Shown: piece by piece, positions 1-9,171 of the stretch
Numbering within the stretch: the stretch's first letter is position 1
Layout of the letters: each line of letters opens with the position of its first letter
Source of the DNA: Nemertoderma westbladi
Taxonomy: Eukaryota > Xenacoelomorpha > Nemertodermatida > Nemertodermatidae
Direction: 5' to 3'
NCBI GenBank assembly: GCA_032718475.1
Contig: JAUCBJ010005055.1
Coordinates: 1 to 36,025, forward strand
Length of the DNA stretch: 36,025 bases
Program-made: the position numbers and the translations under genes
The notes under the pieces: model-generated
What the model was told of the DNA's origin: nothing
The model's input: only the letters and a program-made list of their open reading frames with translations
The model's database searches: none

Positions 1-1697
1 ATATAGTTTAAGTATATCTTTAGGCATTTGCCACTTCTGTATGAAATAGTGCGTCAATATTTCTCTGTAATTAAAATTTGTATGCGCAAAGAAAGTTGGA
101 CCAAACTTAAATAGAAATGTGTCAATAGCTAAGGAGTAATTCCTTCTAATTCCCGCCTTAAATAAATTTGCTGATAGCATCGGTCCAATTGTCCAGTCCA
201 ACAAAAATTTAACAGATGGATTTTTAATCCTTTCACACCACAGGTAGAAATTATTGACTGTTAATTCTTCGAGTTTGCGTTCACCAGATGTCGTGAGTTC
301 GTAAATACATAGGTACATCAATTCTTTAATATTTGCTTCTAACATAACATCAAAAGATTCATTAATTTTATGATGGTCTCCAGCTTTGTAAAATGTCTGT
401 TGGGCTTTTGGACTGTTATATTTAGCAACATTAATTGCAAACATTTTCACGAAAGGCACCCAAAGGATATGTGTCAGTGTTTTTAACATGTTATGGTGAA
501 TATGACCTAGGCCAGGCTTCAATATTAACTGTTTATTAATTTCTTCGTTTTCTTTCATTACCTTAATACTATGTATATAAGGACACCCATCCATCACCAA
601 TATTGCCCACTTTCTCTTATCAACCAAAAAATTGTACACAACTGATTTAACAGCTGTGATAGGAACCTGGATCTGGATCCGGAACCTGGAACCTGGATCC
701 GGATCTGGAACCTGGATAGGAACCTGGATGCAGCATAGGAACCTGGATGCAGCATAGGAACCTGGATCTCCAGGTTGAGGGTCATGGATTTGCAGTGAAG
801 CTTCTTCACCAATTAGTTCGTTACCTTTAACGAGACTGTAAGTGTCCTGTAGACGATTTCTAGGGGATGCTAGTTCCACATTATTGTCAATAAAATTCGT
901 GACCTCTTTTCTGCCAGTTTGAATTTCTTCGAGAACGGTTTTGAAATGTCTGTTAACAAAGTCAAATCTTATATCGGTAGAATACTGGTCAAGAATATCG
1001 CTATGGTGAGAAAATAATACATCAAAGTTTTACTAACATTGAATGCGAACGACGTTAAGCTTTGAAATTGTAAAGGAGTAGGGGCTTTGAACAACATTGT
1101 GGCGACACTTGTAGTTTTGGAAAATGGCATACCTCGAAATGTTATATGGTAGGTTTTAGTATAATATTGGTTATTGTCCACAGCTATATGAATATCACCA
1201 TTAGATGTAGCATAGGGTATTTGGGGTGTACTTGACTGATCTTTTAAATATCTTTTCATTTGAGTGTAGCACCCACATGGTGTACCAAATCCTTGAATAT
1301 GTGTTGAAGTTTTACTTCCAGAGATCATGCTGCAAACTTTTGCTTAAAAGTAAGTGGTCCAATGAAATTTGTCGATACTAGATGACAAAGTTGCTCTACT
1401 GTTTTTAATATCTTATATTGAACACTTTTATCTGCCTCTCCAAAAGTGCCGACCCCAGCGAGCAAACAACAAAAGTTAAGTACATCGGGATGAATTTTGT
1501 TTGCATACTCATCATTGTTCAATTCTTCATATTTATAAAGTGTCTTCAATGAAGAAACAGTTTCTATTAGGTATGGCTTTAACTGTTCGGAAATAACTTT
1601 GAAGGTGTCTGTACACTAAATCAATTTGTTGCAGCGATGTGTCTATTCTTGATTCCTTCAGATAATTCAAAATAAAATTTTTTGAGGATTTTTCCAT
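1..1697 (-). pseudogene. DUF6589-like transposon-associated protein, copy 1 (cut by window edge)
   Basis: This is the first of two matching copies of the gene described at 5523-7453, at a constant offset of 5,756 bases. The 3' part lies outside the window; the ATG of the N-terminal segment (begins MEKSSKNF) is at 1697. The reading frame is broken at the same places as in copy 2, near 1614, 1325 and 1022, so the damage predates the duplication or one copy is an assembly duplicate. Recognisable segments are KIHPDVLNFCCLLAGVG, TYHITFRGMPFSKTTSVA and FLLDWTIGPMLSANLFKAGI. Function is unknown. Confidence 0.6.
661..774. repeat. Minisatellite built on GGAACCTGGATC-like units, copy 1
   Basis: Degenerate repeats of GGAACCTGGAT and GGATCC lie inside the coding region of the DUF6589-like gene. 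They add a low-complexity stretch of Pro, Gly, Ser, Arg, Ile and Val residues without breaking the frame. The partner is at 6417-6530. Confidence 0.8.
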
Positions 1698-2231
1698 ATC
1701 GCATCAAGGCGGTAGTGTAGACTTGTGCCGGACTTCACATTTTCTGCGATATCTCAAGAACTATTCGCTCTACGTTTGTTTTGAAGGTGTCTACCCCCAC
1801 TAAATCGGACTTTGCGGTTCTAATGAGCTTAATATTAATGCAGTAGGAGAACTCAAAAGTTGGCCATCGCGAAAATTTAGAAATATCATCACTTTGTGCC
1901 AAATGGTAGGTTTTGTCCATGTGCCTGTGGCACTAGTTACCTTGATCCAAAAATTAAAATTTTGGTTTCTAACTAAGTTTGGACCCATTTGATAACATTT
2001 GATGCATGCATGAAGTTCTTTCTTGAGTCATTGATATTTCATCAATGTGTTATATTGTTATAAATTTCATTATGGAGCATCGCGATGGCTCAAAATTTCA
2101 ACCCTCTTGGGATCCGTGAAGATATAGACGAAATTTAATGAAATTTTTTTTTTGCCTTATTTTTTTACCATTTGGCAACTTTTGTGCACCGGTAGAACAA
2201 TGAAATCGAAAAAAAGTAAAAAACGCACCAC

Positions 2232-2317
2232 CCTATTACCTATACCCATGACTTTCGCGCGATTAACCGCATCTTCAAGGCCAGTGTCCTTTATGAGGCG
2301 TCTCAAGTGACTCATTG
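2232..2317 (-). pseudogene. LINE ORF C-terminal remnant
   Basis: The minus strand encodes SHLRRLIKDTGLEDA followed by a degenerate VMG segment. The intact LINE ends with TFLRRILKDTGLEDADDLAN and VMGDRELWR at about 19160-19250, so this is a short 3' fragment of the same LINE type. It belongs to the duplicated block and recurs at 7988-8073. Confidence 0.65.
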
Positions 2318-2321
2318 GGAC

Positions 2322-2390
2322 GGGATCAAGGGATCCCGACCGGGTAGATTGTTCGTACTCGTCACCGCAGGCTGAGATCTTACTAGTTGT
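2322..2390. repeat. Dispersed repeat of about 69 bp, copy 1
   Basis: Starts GGGATCAAGGGATCCCGACC and ends TTACTAGTTGT. Related copies are at 8078-8146 (same duplication) and 13456-13524 (independent context, a few substitutions). It abuts the LINE 3' remnant here but not at 13456. Family unknown. Confidence 0.75.
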
Positions 2391-2616
2391 TTGGCCGAGG
2401 CCGTTAGAGAAAATTGGATTGAGTTGGTGTTGTTGTCCGACGGTCTGATATAATAAAATTGAGTAATCGGTAATAGTGAAGTACAGCAGTAGTAAGTAGA
2501 TAATGGCGACGGTGACGGTGGAACAATATCGCCCGTCTGCACTGAAAGCAATAACTGAATAACTGGACCGGTAACGGCATGCATTGGTAATATATCTATA
2601 ATTACTCTTACACTCC

Positions 2617-2871
2617 GGCGTGCTCGGGGCCCCGGCGTGCTCGGGGCCCCGGCGTGCTCGGGGCCCCGGCGTGCTCGGGGCCCCGGCGTGCTCGGGGCCC
2701 CGGCGTGCTCGGGGCCCCGGCGTGCTCGGGGCCCCGGCGTGCTCGGGGCCCCGGCGTGCTCGGGGCCCCGGCGTGCTCGGGGCCCCGGCGTGCTCGGGGC
2801 CCCGGCGTGCTCGGGGCCCCGGCGTGCTCGGGGCCCCGGCGTGCTCGGGGCCCCGGCGTGCTCGGGGCCCC
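2617..2871. repeat. 17-bp GC-rich tandem array, 15 units
   Basis: Fifteen uninterrupted copies of GGCGTGCTCGGGGCCCC. The unit is 17 bp, so three units make 51 bp and every frame on both strands stays open, giving 17-residue peptide repeats. I read these as array artefacts, not genes. Each unit holds the palindrome GGGGCCCC, so strong secondary structure is expected. It is followed by poly-C and poly-G tracts at about 2879-2942. Confidence 0.97.
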
Positions 2872-2978
2872 TGCATGCCCCCCAACCCCCCCCCCCCCCC
2901 CCCCAGTGTGTGGGGATGGGGGATGGGGGATGGGGGGGGGGGTGTACAAGGCTGATATAACTCCCTCTTGAAATAACA

Positions 2979-3403
2979 CCCCAGTTATCTCAGCCTAGGC
3001 TGAGAACACTCCTGCTCCTTTCTCGTAATGGAAGAAATGCATAAAGTCAAATAAAAATAAAATAAAAATAAATAAAACGTCATTCTGCGGACAACAAAAG
3101 TATTATGCAAAATTCATAAAAATTTGCGGACAAAAAAGTCAATTGAACGGACTTAAAAAATTACTGCTAAAAAGTATTATGCTTTATTATGCTGCCTGTA
3201 TATGTATATGGTAAAACGAACTTAGATCCTATGTATAGAGTTTGTATAAGTCAGAAACAACTAAACAATTTTTTGCAACTAGAGGGGAGTTATCTCAGCC
3301 TAAGGGGAGTGTTCTCAGCCTAGGCTGAGAAGCCTGGGTAGTGTTTTCAGCCTAGGCTGTGACGACTGGGGAGTGTTCTCAGCCTAGGCTGATATAACTG
3401 GGG
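2979..3403. mobile_element. MITE-like element with palindromic termini
   Basis: The ends are inverted copies of about 34 bp beginning CCCCAGTTAT and containing CTCAGCCTAGGCTGAG, with about two mismatches. The right end also carries a local array of the same palindrome at about 3290-3395. No transposase is encoded and I see no clear target duplication, so the class is unknown. The interior (3020-3280) is AT-rich and non-coding. Confidence 0.6.
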
Positions 3404-3411
3404 AGTCATGT

Positions 3412-3844
3412 GGACGGTGTTATGCAAAAGGGTGTTATCCAACATTTTGTTGAAATTGAGTTTTTGGTATCATTCGATAGAGGAAAGTGTAATCTACCTA
3501 ATTATGAGATCCTATTGCCCAATAATACGAAGAAATGCCTTAAAAATACGAGAAAGTTAAGCCACAATCCGGATTTGTGATTAGTCAAAGAGTGTTAAAC
3601 CACAAATAACATTACAAAAAAGATTTAATCCACATAATAATTGTGTGGCTTGACATCTTTTTGCAAGTATGACACATTTTGACAATTTAACGTTTTGCCA
3701 AATATGAAGTTTTCCAAAAGGTGTTAAGCCACATTTTGATCAATATTTCGGAGAAAATGCTATATTCTAGCACAAAAACTTGAAAACATAGATTATCTCA
3801 AATTGAAATTTTGTGGCTTAACACCCTGTTGCATAACACCGTCC
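3412..3844. mobile_element. MITE, 433 bp, 26-bp TIRs
   Basis: Terminal inverted repeats begin GGACGGTGTTATGCAA and match at 25 of 26 positions (3412-3437 and 3819-3844). A 4-bp direct repeat ATGT flanks the element (3408-3411 and 3845-3848). Subterminal GTGTTAAGCCACA-like motifs occur in both orientations inside. It is non-coding and so non-autonomous; the superfamily is uncertain. Confidence 0.8.
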
Positions 3845-3848
3845 ATGT

Positions 3849-4205
3849 TTGGTGGGATCTTAGCTGGGCACCTTAGCCGGGATTTGTTTCTGTGTCGTGG
3901 GATATCTGAATTTAATCGCGTACAAAGCGAATAGTACTATAACACTGCCTTTCATCGAATTATGTTCAACCCAAGCTCAAAATTAAACTAATACAATACC
4001 CAAATAAACGTTCTCAAATAGACAGGCCATGCCCATGCAGTTTGGAGGGGGTGGGGGAGGGGCGGGGGGGGGGGGGAATCGAGCCCCATACCCCCCCCCC
4101 CCCCCCCCCCCTAGACGCGCCCCTGAGTATACCTAACTCACCCAGCCCCTTTGGTCTGGCTCTGTTGCCATGGCTCATATTGAAGTATTGGCTATGTGGG
4201 GCCCT
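3849..4205. other. Non-coding stretch with poly-G and poly-C tracts
   Basis: No gene is seen. A G-rich run (about 4044-4077) and a C run (about 4090-4111) are followed by CCTAGACGCGCCCCTGA, which resembles the terminus of some cut-and-paste elements. No matching left end was found. Confidence 0.5.
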
Positions 4206-4613
4206 GGTGTGCTCGGGGCCCCGGCGTGCTCGGGGCCCCGGCGTGCTCGGGGCCCCGGCGTGCTCGGGGCCCCGGCGTGCTCGGGGCCCCGGCGTGCTCG
4301 GGGCCCCGGCGTGCTCGGGGCCCCGGCGTGCTCGGGGCCCCGGCGTGCTCGGGGCCCCGGCGTGCTCGGGGCCCCGGCGTGCTCGGGGCCCCGGCGTGCT
4401 CGGGGCCCCGGCGTGCTCGGGGCCCCGGCGTGCTCGGGGCCCCGGCGTGCTCGGGGCCCCGGCGTGCTCGGGGCCCCGGCGTGCTCGGGGCCCCGGCGTG
4501 CTCGGGGCCCCGGCGTGCTCGGGGCCCCGGCGTGCTCGGGGCCCCGGCGTGCTCGGGGCCCCGGCGTGCTCGGGGCCCCGGCGTGCTCGGAGCCCCTGCG
4601 TGCTCGGGGCCCC
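4206..4613. repeat. 17-bp GC-rich tandem array, 24 units
   Basis: Same unit as the array at 2617-2871. The first unit (GGTG in place of GGCG) and the last two units (GGAGCCCC ending; TGCG start) are variants, while the central 21 are identical. Degenerate edges with a homogeneous core are typical of arrays evolving by unequal exchange or slippage. A poly-C tract and CCCGATCGGGG follow directly. Confidence 0.97.
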
Positions 4614-5057
4614 CCCCGATCGGGGGGTTCGGGGGGCCCTAACGCCGCCACTGCTCCTTAGCTTACCCACACCACTCTACCCACCTGCTTAGCTTGCCCA
4701 CACCACTCTACCCACCCACCTCCTTAGCTTACCCACCCCTAACCTACACAATCCTACTCTCTCCAAACCCTACACCAGCCACCCCATACACTTACAGTAC
4801 TTCTTAAACCCACCCTCATCCCACATATCTCGCTAAATCCCTACCCTACCTACAGATATATTATTGGACCTGTAGATTATTTATATGGGCTGGGTTTGAC
4901 TAGACTTTAAAAATGTAGAACAATAGTATTTTTTTTAAAGTAGGACAATAGTATTTTTTTAAAAGTAGGACAATAGTATTTTATTAAAAGTGGGACAATA
5001 GTATTTTTTTAAAAGTATTTATTTCATAAAGTATTTTTATTATATTACATATTAGGC
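4614..5057. repeat. CT-rich region and 25-bp A/T-rich tandem repeat
   Basis: 4660-4850 is CT-rich with repeated CTTAGCTTACCCAC-like words. About 4908-5010 holds four copies of a 25-bp unit of the form AAAAGTAGGACAATAGTATT plus T tract. No coding sequence is apparent. Confidence 0.7.
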
Positions 5058-5522
5058 TCAACCATCATCTAACAAACTCTCATCGGAGCTCTCACAATCG
5101 CTCTCATCATTACAGCTATAGGTACCGGTACTACTTTCGGTATCATCAGTTAACAGATACTGTCCAATCAGTTCTTGTATATGCTCCTTCTCAAACATAG
5201 TATTATACAGTAAGACATATTCAGATTTTAGTTTGCAATGTGATAATTTACTATTTAGTTCGGTAGTTGTTGAAGGGTCCTCACAGTTTTCAATGAACCA
5301 CTGTATTATTTTCTTTAGAGTTGGAATCGTTTGGTAAGATGGTGTATTCATTAGGCATTCTTCGTTATAAGTTATAGGCGTTGGTTTGTACGTTTGTTTC
5401 GGTTTGTTGGCGTATTCCGCCCCCAAGTTTTTTATCATCCGCTTGTACCCAATATCCAAAAAAACAGTACTCGCTTTACTAAGCTCACCATTTAGTCCTA
5501 TAGGCCTTCTATTGTCAGACAT
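5058..5522 (-). CDS. Uncharacterised acidic-tailed protein, 154 aa, second ORF of the DUF6589-like cassette
   Basis: Unbroken from an ATG at 5522 to the stop at 5058. The N-terminus is MSDNRRPIGLNGELSKA; the C-terminus is Ser/Asp/Glu-rich (ESDCESSDESLLDDG). I recognise no domain. The ATG overlaps by one base (TAATG) the stop of an upstream frame ending GRKQNHS, which appears to be the true C-terminus of the DUF6589-like protein. The two may therefore be expressed from one transcript by termination-reinitiation. Unlike its neighbour it has no frame damage. Whether it is a structural or regulatory protein of a transposable element is unknown. Confidence 0.55.
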   Translation of the reverse strand: MSDNRRPIGLNGELSKASTVFLDIGYKRMIKNLGAEYANKPKQTYKPTPITYNEECLMNTPSYQTIPTLKKIIQWFIENCEDPSTTTELNSKLSHCKLKSEYVLLYNTMFEKEHIQELIGQYLLTDDTESSTGTYSCNDESDCESSDESLLDDG

Positions 5523-7453
5523 TAACTATGGTTTTGTTTGCGCCCATCTATAGCTATATCGTTTTTACCAGCATTTGAAAATATATTTTGTCGAAGATCG
5601 CACATGTAATTAAGACTTCTGTAGCCAAATACCCATCTTTCCCCCGGAAGGTACCCCACCACGCAAGGTTGATTTTAGTTTTTTATGTACTTCTTCTAGA
5701 ACATAATCCAATCCTTGACCCTTAAATTCTAGTTGATTTGTGAAACCGTCATTCTCATATAGTTTAAGTATATCTTTAGGCATTTGCCACTTCTGTATGA
5801 AATAGTGCGTCAATATTTCTCTGTAATTAAAATTTGTATGCGCAAAGAAAGTTGGACCAAACTTAAATAGAAATGTGTCAATAGCTAAGGAGTAATTCCT
5901 TCTAATTCCCGCCTTAAATAAATTTGCTGATAGCATCGGTCCAATTGTCCAGTCCAACAAAAATTTAACAGATGGATTTTTAATCCTTTCACACCACAGG
6001 TAGAAATTATTGACTGTTAATTCTTCGAGTTTGCGTTCACCAGATGTCGTGAGTTCGTAAATACATAGGTACATCAATTCTTTAATATTTGCTTCTAACA
6101 TAACATCAAAAGATTCATTAATTTTATGATGGTCTCCAGCTTTGTAAAATGTCTGTTGGGCTTTTGGACTGTTATATTTAGCAACATTAATTGCAAACAT
6201 TTTCACGAAAGGCACCCAAAGGATATGTGTCAGTGTTTTTAACATGTTATGGTGAATATGACCTAGGCCAGGCTTCAATATTAACTGTTTATTAATTTCT
6301 TCGTTTTCTTTCATTACCTTAATACTATGTATATAAGGACACCCATCCATCACCAATATTGCCCACTTTCTCTTATCAACCAAAAAATTGTACACAACTG
6401 ATTTAACAGCTGTGATAGGAACCTGGATCTGGATCCGGAACCTGGAACCTGGATCCGGATCTGGAACCTGGATAGGAACCTGGATGCAGCATAGGAACCT
6501 GGATGCAGCATAGGAACCTGGATCTCCAGGTTGAGGGTCATGGATTTGCAGTGAAGCTTCTTCACCAATTAGTTCGTTACCTTTAACGAGACTGTAAGTG
6601 TCCTGTAGACGATTTCTAGGGGATGCTAGTTCCACATTATTGTCAATAAAATTCGTGACCTCTTTTCTGCCAGTTTGAATTTCTTCGAGAACGGTTTTGA
6701 AATGTCTGTTAACAAAGTCAAATCTTATATCGGTAGAATACTGGTCAAGAATATCGCTATGGTGAGAAAATAATACATCAAAGTTTTACTAACATTGAAT
6801 GCGAACGACGTTAAGCTTTGAAATTGTAAAGGAGTAGGGGCTTTGAACAACATTGTGGCGACACTTGTAGTTTTGGAAAATGGCATACCTCGAAATGTTA
6901 TATGGTAGGTTTTAGTATAATATTGGTTATTGTCCACAGCTATATGAATATCACCATTAGATGTAGCATAGGGTATTTGGGGTGTACTTGACTGATCTTT
7001 TAAATATCTTTTCATTTGAGTGTAGCACCCACATGGTGTACCAAATCCTTGAATATGTGTTGAAGTTTTACTTCCAGAGATCATGCTGCAAACTTTTGCT
7101 TAAAAGTAAGTGGTCCAATGAAATTTGTCGATACTAGATGACAAAGTTGCTCTACTGTTTTTAATATCTTATATTGAACACTTTTATCTGCCTCTCCAAA
7201 AGTGCCGACCCCAGCGAGCAAACAACAAAAGTTAAGTACATCGGGATGAATTTTGTTTGCATACTCATCATTGTTCAATTCTTCATATTTATAAAGTGTC
7301 TTCAATGAAGAAACAGTTTCTATTAGGTATGGCTTTAACTGTTCGGAAATAACTTTGAAGGTGTCTGTACACTAAATCAATTTGTTGCAGCGATGTGTCT
7401 ATTCTTGATTCCTTCAGATAATTCAAAATAAAATTTTTTGAGGATTTTTCCAT
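5523..7453 (-). pseudogene. DUF6589-like transposon-associated protein, copy 2 (frameshifted)
   Basis: Reading on the minus strand from an ATG at 7453, homologous-looking segments follow in order: an N-terminal helical part; KIHPDVLNFCCLLAGVG; TYHITFRGMPFSKTTSVA; a core with HSIKVMKENEEI, LPGLGHIHHN-like residues and FLLDWTIGPMLSANLFKAGI; EFKGQGLDYVLEEVHKK; and a C-terminus with NYMCDLRQNIFSNAG. They lie in different frames, with shifts near 7370, 7083, 6778 and 5640, the last beside a G run. The longest open segment is 5610-6770. The pattern resembles large uncharacterised proteins (DUF6589-like) repeated in marine invertebrate genomes. That assignment is from memory of the motif pattern and needs a profile search. 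A minisatellite is inserted in frame at 6417-6530. Confidence 0.55.
6417..6530. repeat. Minisatellite built on GGAACCTGGATC-like units, copy 2
   Basis: Same array as at 661-774. It interrupts the DUF6589-like protein between IGEEASLQIHD and TAVKSVVYNFLVDKRKW while keeping the frame. Confidence 0.8.
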
Positions 7454-7987
7454 ATCGCATCAAGGCGGTAGTGTAGACTTGTGCCGGACTTCACATTTTC
7501 TGCGATATCTCAAGAACTATTCGCTCTACGTTTGTTTTGAAGGTGTCTACCCCCACTAAATCGGACTTTGCGGTTCTAATGAGCTTAATATTAATGCAGT
7601 AGGAGAACTCAAAAGTTGGCCATCGCGAAAATTTAGAAATATCATCACTTTGTGCCAAATGGTAGGTTTTGTCCATGTGCCTGTGGCACTAGTTACCTTG
7701 ATCCAAAAATTAAAATTTTGGTTTCTAACTAAGTTTGGACCCATTTGATAACATTTGATGCATGCATGAAGTTCTTTCTTGAGTCATTGATATTTCATCA
7801 ATGTGTTATATTGTTATAAATTTCATTATGGAGCATCGCGATGGCTCAAAATTTCAACCCTCTTGGGATCCGTGAAGATATAGACGAAATTTAATGAAAT
7901 TTTTTTTTTGCCTTATTTTTTTACCATTTGGCAACTTTTGTGCACCGGTAGAACAATGAAATCGAAAAAAAGTAAAAAACGCACCAC
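7454..7987. other. AT-rich upstream region of the DUF6589-like gene
   Basis: No gene is seen beyond short fortuitous frames. It may contain the promoter of the gene below it on the minus strand; I cannot identify a specific element. The same sequence is at 1698-2231. Confidence 0.4.
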
Positions 7988-8073
7988 CCTATTACCTATA
8001 CCCATGACTTTCGCGCGATTAACCGCATCTTCAAGGCCAGTGTCCTTTATGAGGCGTCTCAAGTGACTCATTG
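7988..8073 (-). pseudogene. LINE ORF C-terminal remnant, duplicate
   Basis: Second copy of the remnant at 2232-2317, carried by the long duplication. Confidence 0.65.
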
Positions 8074-8077
8074 GGAC

Positions 8078-8146
8078 GGGATCAAGGGATCCCGACCGGG
8101 TAGATTGTTCGTACTCGTCACCGCAGGCTGAGATCTTACTAGTTGT
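8078..8146. repeat. Dispersed repeat of about 69 bp, copy 2
   Basis: Same as 2322-2390; related to 13456-13524. Confidence 0.75.
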
Positions 8147-8370
8147 TTGGCCGAGGCCGTTAGAGAAAATTGGATTGAGTTGGTGTTGTTGTCCGACGGT
8201 CTGATATAATAAAATTGAGTAATCGGTAATAGTGAAGTACAGCAGTAGTAAGTAGATAATGGCGACGGTGACGGTGGAACAATATCGCCCGTCTGCACTG
8301 AAAGCAATAACTGAATAACTGGACCGGTAACGGCATGCATTGGTAATATATCTATAATTACTCTTACACT

Positions 8371-8560
8371 ACCGTGGCCCCTCACCCATTGGATGCTCTC
8401 CCTCGCCCCTATTGGCTAATAATCTACTTCATGCCTCTCCCCTCTCTGGGAGTGTTTCCCCCTGCTGTTGGCCCCTGCTGGTTGTTTCCTCTCCCGAGGT
8501 GATTTGACCTCTAACCTCCCTTTGTGTGGCTTTGGGGTTTGTGTTCTCCCCAGTGTTGGT
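8371..8560. other. CT-rich stretch with inverted CCAAT words
   Basis: Pyrimidine-rich with ATTGG words near 8389 and 8411 (CCAAT on the minus strand). No gene is seen. It could be LTR or promoter sequence of element A but has no partner copy in the window. Confidence 0.3.
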
Positions 8561-8563
8561 TGT

Positions 8564-8890
8564 GATACGAGATTGGTTATTGCCAATCTCGTATCTCCAA
8601 CATATTGCTGAAAAAGGTCCCAATTCCCACTTCCCAAATTGAATCCGCATACACTCCCCCCCATGCTATCTTCCCGGTGAGAAGATAGCATCACCTGTAA
8701 GTGCGCTTCAATTCCGCTGGAACCCGATCTACTATCGGGTGTGGGGTGGAGTTCTTTTCTTGGAGTCGGCTTTCCAGGCCGCTCCCTCTGGGTATGATAT
8801 TACTACCCCTTCTTGGTGCAACCGCAACCTATGTTGCACCAAGACATCTGACGTCTCTGTTTGAGACAATTGTGGACTCCTCACACAATT
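8564..8890. other. Chain of strong hairpins
   Basis: Seven consecutive inverted repeats: GATACGAGATTGG 13-bp stem (8564-8595, 6-nt loop); ATGCTATCTTC 11-bp (8663-8691); ACCCGAT 7-bp (8722-8740); GGAG/CGGC with one bulge (8762-8785); TCTTGGTGCAAC 12-bp (8811-8844); GTCTC 5-bp (8853-8867); AATTGTG 7-bp (8868-8890). Further symmetric elements follow at 9087-9102 (palindrome ACATGTGCGCACATGT) and about 9145-9171 (CAATTAG stem). This looks like a structured RNA leader, or an LTR or 5' UTR of an element, but no family is recognised. Confidence 0.6.
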
Positions 8891-9171
8891 TTAGAAAACT
8901 CCTCTCACTCTAAGTTCACTCTAACTCCACTTCAGCTCCACTCTAACTCCACTCTACTCTATCTTTCTCGCTCCCCACACCCGAATCGCACTCCTCTCAC
9001 TTTCCCTCATCCTGTCAACACCTCCTCTCCATTCTTCCCCCCGATTCCCATTCTCGCTTTCATCCCTTGCACACTTATTGGGCCCCACACATGTGCGCAC
9101 ATGTTAGTGGGAGCCGTCTAAGTCCCGTCCTGTCGCCCTAGTCAATTAGTCCCCAGTCCCAGTAGCTAATT

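Larger units (their letters stand above)
1..2614. repeat. Long direct duplication, copy 1 (partner 5757-8370)
   Basis: The block reads the same as 5757-8370 everywhere I compared it, and every reading frame falls at exactly +5,756, so there is no indel across 2.6 kb. Identity stops at 2614, three bases before the first unit of the 17-bp GC array; copy 2 instead continues into unique sequence at 8371. The left boundary is outside the window. Confidence 0.93.
5757..8370. repeat. Long direct duplication, copy 2 (partner 1-2614)
   Basis: Partner of 1-2614. Past 8370 the sequence changes to ACCGTGGCCCC, whereas copy 1 enters the 17-bp array. It carries most of the DUF6589-like pseudogene, its upstream AT-rich region (7454-7987), a LINE remnant (7988-8073) and the dispersed repeat (8078-8146). 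Confidence 0.93.

Noticed and set aside
4096-4125. hAT-like terminus CCTAGACGCGCCCCTGA
   Set aside because: No matching inverted left end or target duplication was found; only a single end is visible beside a poly-C tract.
2620-4692. Long reading frames in all phases encoding GPRRARGPGVLGAPACS-type repeats
   Set aside because: They are a consequence of the 17-bp unit lacking stops in every phase; identical peptides in three frames argue against a real protein.
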